A model generated the notes under the pieces. The model did not search any database. It saw only the letters and a list, made by a program, of their open reading frames with translations, and had not been told where the DNA came from. A stretch of DNA of 64,000 nt from Aplectana chamaeleonis (Eukaryota; Nematoda; Chromadorea; Rhabditida; Cosmocercidae), in contig JAPDOI010000718.1 in assembly GCA_029168955.1 (NCBI GenBank), positions 62,001-126,000 on the forward strand. The letters run 5' to 3'. Below are positions 48,001 through 60,000 of the stretch, one piece after another (within the stretch, counting starts at the first letter, position 1; each line of letters begins with the position of its first letter). Made by a program: the position numbers and the translations under genes.

Positions 48001-51000
48001 CCGGATGGATTTGCGTCGTACTGGAGGGATCTTCGCAAGGAACTACTCTACTTTTCAAAGCGGAACTTCGGCGGTGGAAGTTGCATGGTCTGGGGAGCGA
48101 TTTCGAGCCTTGGCGTTCTGTCTCTCGCATTTTTGTCGTGCAGAATGGACAGTTCAGATTATCAGCAGGTTCTCCAGGACCACCTGCTTCCATTTCTTAG
48201 GCGTCACCGTCGTCGAAACTTTGTTTTCATGCAAGACAACGCGTCAGTCCACTCAAGTCAGTCTACGCGAACTTGGTTGGCGTCCAATAACGTCGAGGTT
48301 TTGGAATGGCCTGCCTGTTCACCCGACTTGAACCCCATCTAGAACGCATGGGGAGAACTAGTGAGAAGGATTTATGCCAACAGCAAGCAATTTAATACGG
48401 TTGAAGAGCCTAAGAAGGCTATTATGGAGGCGTGGCAGAATTTGGAGCCTGGTCTCATTGCAAACCTTTTCTCCAGTATGCCAAAAAGGATGTTTGAAGT
48501 TGTGAAGAACAAAGGAGGACGTACAAGTTATTGACTGCCTGATCGATCTTTATTTTGCTGACAAAAATTTTATTATGCTGAGGTGTCCCTTTGCTTTTGA
48601 TACAGTGATTTTGAAAAAAATAGTTCTATATAGGTCGTCCCTGCGCACTTCCTTCCCCAGCCAAATCCCGCTACAGGTCTCGGCTAACGTTCTCCAACAG
48701 CCCGAATTCGCTCCTATTCTCCCACACAGGGCGGCATCTGGTCTAGGCGTCCTGCATTTTACGACGTCTCGCCTTCTGCCCGACGTCTTCGTCGTCGCCG
48801 TGTGTGTGCGGCCTCGTTTCAGAAGCGCCGTTTGTTTATGGAAAGCGTTCGCGCCACGACGACGTGAGGTCGGTCGTAAATTTTCGTCCTCTGTGTGTGT
48901 GTGAAGAGGAGGAGGAGGAGGAGGACGAGGTTTCTTCTCCTCAGTACCGCCCCCTGCGCAACCCTACAGTATCCGCTCAGCCGATCAGGGAGCGTGAGGA
49001 CAATTATCTGCCCATAAAAGCGGCAATTTAGAGTTGCGAGTCGATAGATTTCGTTCAGCAGACGACGACTTTATGGCTTGTCCATGGAGGACAAAGTGCT
49101 CGGTTAAGGTCGATTGAGCGAGTCGGTTAAGTGCTAGTTGCCAGCCGATCAATAATAAGGAGAGAAGTTTGATTTTCTCAGGATTTCGGAAATCTATAGG
49201 ATTCTGATCACCAGGAACATCTCTCTGTGCAGCTTTTTGTCGTTACTTTAATGGGTGATTGTCAAATTTTCTCTAAAAAATCAAAAATTTAATACTGATA
49301 CCCGATAGAAATACCAGGCCGTCCAATAATTCCTGTCCAAAAATTTTCAAAATTCTATAATTTTCCTTAGAAGTGTTAAAATATCACGCAAATGTAAGAA
49401 CTTTCTAGAAGGTTCTCCAAAGTTCTACGCTAGGGGTATATAAGGCGCAGTCGCCGCGTCTATCTACCAGTACAAGCTAAAATGGACCAAGGTCGAATTC
49501 GTACGTTCGTGTACTACGAGTGGCTGCTGGGCAACGACACGGGCACCGCGGTCGCCAACATCTGCAGAGCGTGCAAGGAGGATGCAGTGTCCCAACGCAC
49601 AGTCAGCCGCTGGTTCAATCGTTTCGAGAGCGGCGACACAAGCCTCGAGGACAGGGAGCACAGCGGGAGGCCTTCTACGGTGGATGATGACGAAGTCCGT
49701 CGCTGCATCAAGGAGATGCCGGAAGCCACCACCCGTCAATTGGCGATCACGCTTGGCTGCAGCAAGTCCAACATCCACAATCGACTCAACTTACTCGACT
49801 GCCACAAAGTTCTAGCCCGTTGGATCCCCCACCGTCTGACGGACGCCAACAAGCAGAGCCGCGTGGCCGTCTGCCAGTTCCTCCTCCTTCGTCCGCATCG
49901 CAAGGAATATCTCGAGAACCTGATCAGTGGGGATGAGAGCTGGGTCCTCTACGACAACGTCGCCCGCCGTGCCGTCTGGATCCCGCGCGGAGAAGAGCCG
50001 CCGACGACACCCGCTGAAGATCATGCTCTGCTGCTGGTGGGACACTAAGGGCATGCTGTACTTCGAGCTGCTCCCGCAAGGCAGGACGGTCACCGCCTCC
50101 ATCTACACCGATCAGCTCGAGAAACTAGCCGCCGCCATGCGAGAAAAGCGTCCCCGACGGGCCTTGGTCCACCTGCTGCACGACAACGCGCGCCCCCACG
50201 TGGCGAAGGAGACCCAGCAGAAGTTGGCGATGCTCAGCTGGGAGACGGTTGCCTATCCCCCGTATTCCACGGACCTCGCCCCTTCCAACTACCACTTGTT
50301 CCGCCCGCTGAAGCACCATTTTGCCGGAAGAAAATTCACCAACTACGACAACCTCAAATCCGACATCGCGGACTTCTTCGAGTCGCAGCCCCCGGAGTTC
50401 TGGGCGAAGGGCATCGGCGACCTGCCCAATCGATGGGCCACTGTTGCGAATAACTGTGGTGATTATATTGTTGATTAGACTCGTTTTTCAATAAAGTTGA
50501 AAAAAATTAAAAATGGTGAAATTTTCGGACAAGAATTATTGGACAACCTGGTAAAAAAGTACAAAAAACGACCGTTTCAAGCTTATAACTTTTCGGAACC
50601 AGCGATTCGAAACGGCGTACTGCGCAGCTTTACTATAGATGCCCAAGAGATACTAACAACATGTTTCCGCAGATTCGACACGCTTTGTATACTTCCCTCG
50701 TGAGAGGTCCCAGCACCACTCTATAGAAGTCCCATGTCTCGAATTTATGAAAGTTGTGGAGTGCAGGCATCGCTCCATATAATCATCTCTGATAGTGCCC
50801 TCTGTAAAATATTCCCCAGTATCGAGACTGGTTAAGTGAGTTTATCATGAAGTTGCGCGAGCGAAAAGAAGTCGCAGAAATGCTGCGCCTAACCTTGCGC
50901 AACGTTCGGTTGGCGTCATAATATGGGGGTTCCAGAACTGCGAAGCTGCGTCAGTAGAAATAATAAATAAAATCTGAAGGGTATGATTATTTTGTACCAT

Positions 51001-54000
51001 ACACCTTAAACAACCAACAGGGAACTATGTATTCCTGATGTAATCTTTGGGTTGGGACGCGACGTGAATGACTGAAGCTTCTAACGAATTCTGGGATTGC
51101 TTACGAAAGTATTTTCAGTCGTTAGACGTTGGACGTAACGCTCAGAAAGTCCGCTAGTCGTTGAAATGGTCAGTCGTAATTACGCATATCCCTGATGCCG
51201 ATCCTATGGCCGTATTCATGAAACGATGGGAGCCTCTCAGGAAGGTTTTTTGAACCTTCTGATGTACGCGGCGCGCGGACATTGGACCATCGGTTTGTTG
51301 GGGGTGGAGACAGCTGTCTGAGAGGTGAAGGTTGTTTGGGACACCTGAATGGGAATGGTGAAAGTACCCTATAGACTTTCAGCTTCAAAATTTGACGTTT
51401 TCTTAATCCTCTTTTTTTGTATTTAATATATTTTTGTTTTTAATCATTTTTTCGTTTGATGAACTCCTTTAGAAATTCGCTATTCCCAACGAAATGATCT
51501 GCCGAGGTCATGAAAAAAGTCCTTTGAGCTGTCTTGAAGTCAAAATCTCTTGGAAAATTTTTCCAAGCGAATTTCGAAAATTACCTGTTCTTCGCTCATA
51601 ACAATTTTGCCCTTTGAAGACACTGTTCGCGATAAACTTCATCCTCGAATTGTTCATTACAAACGCTTCTCGCGGCTCTCAGAAGCAGAACAGCGTCGAA
51701 AAAACGGGAAAAAAGGCTACCCAGGAGCCGCAAAACGGTTTAGAAAAGTGGGCAAGTCCCGCCTCTTCCCGCCCCTCGACGTGAACAAAGGAACACTCGA
51801 AATCGTGAGTTGAGCGATGGTTTCCGATCAAATGCCCCGTTCTTCCCTTCATTCTCAAGTTCTATCTTTACTCTTTTCAGCTCGCATTCATCGGCTGCAG
51901 AAGACGGAAGTTACAAGCCTCGGACAACTCGTCCACCATTTTCCCTAGCTCAATTTTTGAGGGACCATAACTCCATTCCCAGAAGGTCTTGTACGATTCC
52001 AGAAGCGTCATTTGGATCAGAATGAGACCGCTTTTCTGTTTTTTTGCCTATCTTGAAACCGATTTTTATCGCGAACAGTGCCTTTAGGATGAACCTTAGA
52101 ACGGAGCTGTTTCCGAAATCTTGAAATAATGTTTTCAATTCGAGAAAAATACGTTTCCAATGTCTCAGCCGATTCCAATTCATGAAATAACGTTTCTTTC
52201 ACCAAAAGCAATAAGTTTTTCGTCCATTACTTTCTTACTTTTTTACCCTAGGAGATGGTCCTTTGGTGAAGGTTGTTTTCGAAATCTCCATAAGATTCTG
52301 CATGGAATAGCGTTTTCACTTTCGAAAAATACGCTCCCGCTCTTCCAGCCGATTTTAGTTTATACAGTGAATTTTTTTCGCCTGAAATTATCGGTTTTTC
52401 GTCCATAAATGTTTTGTGTTTGGAGATAGGCTTTTGGTGAAGGTTATCTTCGGAACCCCTATAGAGTTCTACGTCGACTGGTGTTTCCAGGTTATAAAAA
52501 TATTCCCTCAGTTTTTCAGCCCAATTCGTTTTACGAAACACCGGTTTTTCAACTGTAGCTCTTCAACCGTTAAGGATAGGGTTGTGGTGGAGGTTGTTTT
52601 TGGAATTTCCGTGAAATTCAGCGTCGAATGATATATCGGGTTCCTAACTTTGCTTGCCCCATAAGCCAGCCAGGTCGGTGGAGCCGAGACCCAATGTTGG
52701 CTGAAGTATTGAGAAAATATTTTTCCAACACTTGGTAACACTAGTCGACGTTGAATTCCATGAAAATTCTGAAAACAACCTTCAACAAAGGTCTATCTCC
52801 AAGCACAAAAAAGTTATGGAAGAAAAACCGATAATTTCAGGCGAAAAAATGCACTTTATGAATTCAAATCGGCTGGTAGAGCGGAAACGTATTTTTAAAG
52901 CTAAAAAAGCTATTCTCAGGCAATTCTTGGCCCCGAGCCGCACCGAATAGGAATCGGAGCCGCCTGACAGTTCGGCTCGTTCTCCCAATCTCCGGGCTAC
53001 TGCTGTTGCTGTTCGGGCCAACCGGAATAGCCCGGACAGCAACAGCAGTGGCCCGGAAAGCAACAGCAGTGGCCTGGACAGCAACAGGAGCCAACTCGCA
53101 AATTGGAAAAACGAGCCGAACTGCCAGCCGGCTCGGGGCCGATAATCGCCTGAGTTCGATCCAGAATTTTAAGAGGATTCCGAAAACAACCTTCACCGAA
53201 GGTCTATCTCCAAGCACAAAAACGTTATGAACGAAAAACCGGCAATGACACCCACCCAATCTTGTAAAAGGACTTGCATGAGTGTTGGGTGTCACTTTCA
53301 TTCTTTTCGGGGTGGGGTTTTACCTGTTGTCACCGGTTTTCTTAGTGGTGAAGGTCCCCCCCCCTTCACCTGCTCAGAGGTGAAGGTTGGTGGAGTACAT
53401 GGGTCCACCCAACGAAGCTATGCTTTAGCACACGCCGTATTCACGAAAGCTCTCGTAGTTACGCGAATACGGCCACTGGCTGCCAATAGAGGGGCCGGAC
53501 CGCTGTGTAAACGTAGGGGGCCAGGTCTAATTCTATCATGAACCTATTACTGTTCATGACAGCTCATGTTCATGACTTTTGTGCGATCAGCAGATCAGCG
53601 TCTGTTGCGATGGAGGCAGTTCTTCAGTGAACTCTATACTCACGATGCGCCACAAGGTCCACTGGCCCAACCGATACTAGTCGAGGTACCAGAGGAGACA
53701 GCGCTTGACTCGGAACCCACTGCGGAAGAAGTGAAGGCGGCAATCAAGTCGCTAAAGAATGGAAAGGCGTCCGGTGTTGACAATGTCACTGCTGAGGTCA
53801 TCAAGGCAGGAGGAGATGTTCTACTGCGTCAGTTGCATCAGTTAATCACGCGCATATGGCGGACAGAGAGCGTGCCGTCTACCTGGAAAAAGGCTATTGT
53901 CGTGCCTATCCATAAGAAGGGCGATGCCAGAGACTGTAAAAATTATCGCGGGATCAGCCTGTTGTCGATTGTTGGTAAAGTCTTCACGAGAACTATCCAG

Positions 54001-57000
54001 TCCAGACTTCAACGCCATCGGGAGAGTACCTGTCGCGAAGAACAAGCAGGTTTTCGTCCGGGTCGAGGATGCAGCGATCAAATTTTCACACTTCGTCAAG
54101 TTATGGAGGAAAGGATTCGCTGTGGAAAGCGCGTCGTTATCACCTTCATAGACTTCAAGTCGGCATTCGATTGCGTGCACTGGCCCGCCTTATGGAAATC
54201 GATGGAATGCGAACACATGCCAGGAAAAATGGTGAAGCTTCTGCAGGAAATTTATAGAGGCTCGACTAGCTGTGTCCGCGTCGGAAACAAGCTATCCGAA
54301 GAATTCAGAGTCGATGCAGGCGTCCGGCAGGGAGATGTGATTTCACCGCTCCTCTTTAATACCGTGGTCGATGCTATTATGAGAAAGACCTTTGAAAATA
54401 GAAGAGGAGTCCAATTTGGCGATAACGATTTTGTCACGGATTTGATGTTTGCGGACGACAGTGCAGTGTTCACCGATACTGACATGGAAGCCACGCTTTT
54501 GTTGAATGATATGGCACAAATCGCGGAATCGTATGGGCTGCGGATTAATAAGGAGAAGACTAAAGTCATGACGTCGGACGGTTCACGTGCTTCTGTGTTC
54601 TTCGAGGGAGCTGAGCTTCAGCAAGTCAAGGAGTTCAAGTACCTCGGATCGGTGGTGCAAGAGCGAAAGGTAGTGGCTACATCGGAGATACTGTGCAGGA
54701 TCGGGCAGGCGTCGGCTGCTTTCGCTTCGCTGGGCTGGTGTTTATGGAAGAAGCGTAATGTGTCAATCAAGACAAAGATCCGGATGTTTCGCGCGCTCAT
54801 AGTGCCAATCCTACTGTAAGGGTCAGAGTCGTGGACGTTGCTGAGGTCGGATTACAGCAGGCTGGAGGTCTTCCAAACGCGGTGTTTGCGGCAAATCCTC
54901 GGGATAACTTTAAGAGATCGAATGCGGAACGAAGATATCCGAGATACTTGCGACAATCAGCCCACGATCGAAGAACAAATTCGAACGAGAAGGCTACGAT
55001 GGTTCGGACACGTATGCAGAATGGAAACAAACCGACTTCCGCGCAGATTGTTATGGAGAGAGCGCCCTGCACTGTGGAAGGTTGAAAGAGCAGCCCCGAA
55101 AAAGACGTGGTTGAAGCAAGTCGAGGCGGATCTGAAGTCCCAACGGTGCAGTGTCCTTAATGCTAGATTAATTGCTGCGAACCGTACTGAATGGAAGCGT
55201 ATCGTTCAGGCCACAAGAGCTCCTATGGCACCTACAGCAGTGTACTGGTTGAGAGGTCATCCTGCTCCGCCAGCCGCCAGCTAACGGGATGAGTGAGTGA
55301 GTGAGTTCATGACAGCAATGCTGGAGAGTATTCTCAGGCGATTATCGGCCCCGAGCCGCCTGACAGTTCGGCTCGTTTTTCCAATCTGCAAGTCGGCTCC
55401 TTTTGCTGTCTGGGCCACTGCTGTTGCTTTCCGGGCCACTGCTGTTGCTGTCCGGGCTATTCCGGTTGGCCCGAACAGCAACAGCAGTAGCCCGTAGATT
55501 GGGAGAACGAGCCGAACTGTCAGGCGACTCCGATCCCTATTCGGTGTGGCTCGGGGCCGAGAATCGCCTGAGTTGTCTGAGAAAATCAAAATTCGCTGAA
55601 AGCCCAGTGCTTCGAATCCACAGTTTCCACCAATTAAATCGCCAAGAAAATGAAAGGTGCGGAAAATCAGTGCTGCCATTACGGTAACAATGCTACTACG
55701 CAGGAAGTTACATAGTGTTTCCCCGCAAACTTCTAGCTATTCAGTGTTTCTTAGGTGCTAATCCACCTGCCCCCCAACTTATCGTATTTGTTGCGGTAAC
55801 ATGAAAGGTGAGATGAGTTATGACATGACGTAACATGCAGTGGACACCATAACTCGCTAACTGAGGTCGCGTTCTAATCAAAGACAAATTACACTCCTCC
55901 TTCACGTCCACAACTCCCTTTTTCCTCATAATGTACGTAAAATCCCTAAAGTAAAGGTATAGCCGAAAAAAATCACCGGTTTTGGAACCAGATTTTGATT
56001 TGTCGCTCTGTGAGATTCAACAGCGTGGACAGTTCGGCCTTCCTTTCGGACGTCACAAACGTGCTCGTACAGAACTCCTGAAATGGTGAACATAACATAA
56101 CATAACATAACATAACATAACATAACATAACATAACATAACTTAACATAATATAACATAACATAACATAACATAACATAACATAACATAACATAACATAA
56201 CATAACATAACATAAACATAGCATAACATAAACATAACACAACATAACATAACATAACATAACATAGCATAACATTACAAAACATTACAAAACATAACAT
56301 AACATAACATAACACAACACAACATAGCATAACATAACAAAACATAACATAACATAACATAAACATAACATAACATAACATAGCATAACATAACATAGCA
56401 AAACGTAACATAACATAACATAAAAACATAACATAACATAACATAACATGACAAAACATAACATAACAAAACATAACATGACGTAACATAAAATAACATG
56501 TCACAACATAACTTGACATGACATAACATGACGTAAGATAACAGAACATGAGATAATACAAGTTTACATAACATAACTTTACGTAGCATAAGATGACATG
56601 ACATAACAATAAACGTAACATAACATATAACACGTTCGAACGTCTTATTTTTGGAGACCTTACCTTTTCAAGCTCCAATCGCTGGTAGTCCGAATAAACC
56701 ATTCGGTACTTATCAGAAGTCCTTACTCGCACATCTGAAATTTTTGAGTAGTTGACACATAATAAACTCTGCTTCGAAGTGAAACTTATTTCCGTTTTAC
56801 GCGTGAGGCTGCAAGAGTATGCTGCGTATCCTTCTCCCCACACTTTCTCGCTGTCTCTCCCTTCGACAAGCACATGCTCGCGAAGGAACAGAGTAGATTT
56901 GACTCCGAAACGGAGGATAGTTGAAGTTTTAGCGGAAAAAAGTGATCTATTTCACAGATTTTTTCTGGGAACTTTGTCCTAAAGGAACAGTTGTCGCACC

Positions 57001-60000
57001 CGATTGCGCCATGACATCGCGTAATAGAGTCAGTTGTTTCTCGGACAGGCAAAGCTTCGACGTAAAGCAGATATTTGCGGTAAGGACCTGTTCCGCGGGT
57101 GATTGATATACAACAAGAGGTTCTAGTAAATAAATGGGACCATTTGGGTTAGTGAGGACTGGGTTAAGAAACAATCAAAGGTTTCCATGTGTGTATAATA
57201 CCCACTTCGAATTCTGCAATTCATCACTGGATCTTTTCCCTGCTTCCAGCTTCACCCCCCCCCCCCGTAGAGCGCTAGTAGCCCAATAGGATTATAGGCC
57301 ATTTCTCCTCTCCTCCGGAATGGGGTGTTAACACACGCGTCGTGGCAGTGTATGCGTCACAGATGCAGAATCGATTCCGCCTTATCAGCGGCTCTTATCA
57401 AACACTGCTAAGAACGAGTGCTTCTGCTTGTGCCACTGTGCATGCACCCTGTTCTCCCAGCCTGTCCGAACTGATAACACCGCACACACGACCGCTCGAC
57501 CCTTATCAGGAGAGCTGACGCCGAATCGCGACAAAAGGCGACAAGCCGTCGCCTTCCAGCCACCCGCAGTGGCAGTAATTCCCTTTAGGAAGGTGTCGGA
57601 AAAAGCACCAGTAGAGGCCGTGTTGTTGAACTCTCGCACCAGCAGATAATTTATATGACTACGTTGTAAATCAGTTTTATGTGCTTGAACGTTGCCTATG
57701 AAAACGATTAAGATAACGCTGTTGATCAGCGGAAGTGTGAAAATGGACGGCGTTACCCTAGGAAAGGATTTTAGGGAACAGTGTGTAGCAAATAAGAGAG
57801 TTCTCAAGACGAGACAGATGGTAAGCGGAGATTTATGCTCAGAATAAACGCCTCTGGCCCAAACTCGATCCTCAATATCCATTTATCCCAGGAATCTTCA
57901 GATTATCAAGGAGAAGATCAGAGTCTGGTAAATAAAGGAATTGCTTTTCAACAAGGATTGAGCGTTAATTTTCTTCAGAAATTTCCGGTAAGCAGAAAGT
58001 AGAAATCAAAACGCGGAGACCGTCGGAATCTGGGTAAAAGGAGTCGGGTAAATGAGAAAAATGATATTTTTGTAGGTATCCAAATTATCATACGCATTTT
58101 GAAGCAACTTAAAGGCACAGTACACCCTCAGATATGAATTTTGAGATTTTCATGTAATTGTGTAGAAGACCCCTCCTGCATAACACGTGCTTAATGCGAA
58201 ATCTCAATTCCTCCAAATAAGCGAGATATAAGCGACCATCACAGGCCTGACCCCTTCGCTCACCACCACAGGCCCGACCCCCTAACAGCTTTCGAACTCG
58301 ATAGCGGCTTGATGGATGGATGAATTCCAACAAGTCGTCGTTCTTCAGTCCACTACCGGACTTTCTCCTTATCCTGACTTTTTCTCACGCAAGGATTGCG
58401 AATGAAGAGAAATACAGGCCTGAGACAACTCGTCCACCAATTTTCACCCTAAAAATCTAGATATTTTTGAAGAACCATAACTCTGTTCAAAGGAGGTCTT
58501 GGACGATTTCAGAGATACCACTGTGATCAGCGTGTGACTCTCTCCAAGATAAGCATGAAATCTGAAATTTGATTTTCTGGGTGTCCTGTGCCTTTAACGG
58601 AGTTGGGTCACAGTAAGGCGGCGTTGAGAGTTTTCGCGGCGCGACGCGATGCCACATGTCAGCGCGACGCGAAAATCGCGTCGCGCGGAAATCAAGGTGT
58701 GAACGGCGCGCGAACGCTAGGCGACTACGCGAAATTGCGTAATTTCCGCAATTTACCGTACCCAGGCAAAACTAATCAATATTCGGTCTAATTCTGTTTA
58801 TTTTATTGTGATGTACCTTTTTTACCTTTTATCTGTAGTATTATGGCACATCTTTGTTTTCGTTGCGACAACTTGCTTCTTTAATGACGAAACAATCAAA
58901 AAGACATCGAGAGCAAATGATGCTTAGAATTTTTAGGAGTTGATAGTACAGAATAGAGATTTTTTGGTGAAATGAGACCGAATTACTGTGCTTATCTGGA
59001 CCGAATTCCAGTCCGCAATTGCGTCTCGACACGCTTTGCGGCCGCACGCGCTCGAGTCAGTCGGGTTTCCAGCGCTAAAGCCGACTCGATGTGGATTTTT
59101 TATACAATTTTCTCCAATTTTTCATAGTTTCCAGTTTCCAAGACCCACCTAGAGTCAGTAGATCGGCGGCTGTAGCGCTGGAAGCTCTTCTGACTCGGCA
59201 GCTTGCGGCCGCGAAGCGTGTCGAGGCGCAATTGCGGGCCGGAATTTGGGCCAGATAACCACAGTATGCTTGTGTCGCTCGTAAACCGTAAAAAAATTAT
59301 ACCTCGTCAACTCTTCGAAACCATCGCCCTCATCACACTGTCCTTGAATATGCAGACAAAATTGTTTGCAGAATCATCTGAGAACAATACAATAACCCAT
59401 GACAATTTCAATCAACCTAGTCTTTGAAAAGGCTTGAGAAAATTAAAAACGCCCCTTGGGTCCCCGTTGATGTGAGAAAAATGATGACGATCGCTCCGCG
59501 ACCATCGCGTCGCTTTGCATTGCAACGCGACGCGATGGTCGCGGAGCGATTATAATTTGCGCGTCAAATTCGACGCGCCTCTTCACTGTGAACGCCTAGC
59601 GACGACGCGACGCGACGACGCGACGCGACGAAGCGACGCGACGTCGCTTGATCGATACGTAGGCTAATCATAACGTCGCGTCGCGCCGCGAATGAACTCT
59701 AGACGCCGCCTAAGGCTGGGATCATACTTCCCGCGACCAGCGACAGCGACAATGCAGATCAGGCATATAGATTTTCGGTCGATACGGATGGTAAACAATG
59801 CGCAGCATCGCTCGTCGCTGAAAGTATATGATCCCGGCCTGAATCGGAGGTCGGAAATCGAAACTCTCCCATTCCTGGTCATGAGCGTATGCGCAAGTTC
59901 TGTCAACCTCTCAACCATCTCTCTACCCGAACTTGAACGCTAACCCAATAAAAGTATTCTAGTGTCTAGAAAAGCGCTCCACTTTAGACCCCCCCTGGAA

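Noticed and set aside
55973..56873. Long minus-strand ORFs of the MLCYV type, one running into the homeobox exon
   Set aside because: They are translations of the TTATG microsatellite in an intron; the splice acceptor at 56078 and donor at 56664 explain the homeobox exons.
57385..57882. 165-codon minus-strand ORF in pal-1 intron 4
   Set aside because: No recognisable domain, no splice context and no link to the pal-1 reading frame; likely chance.
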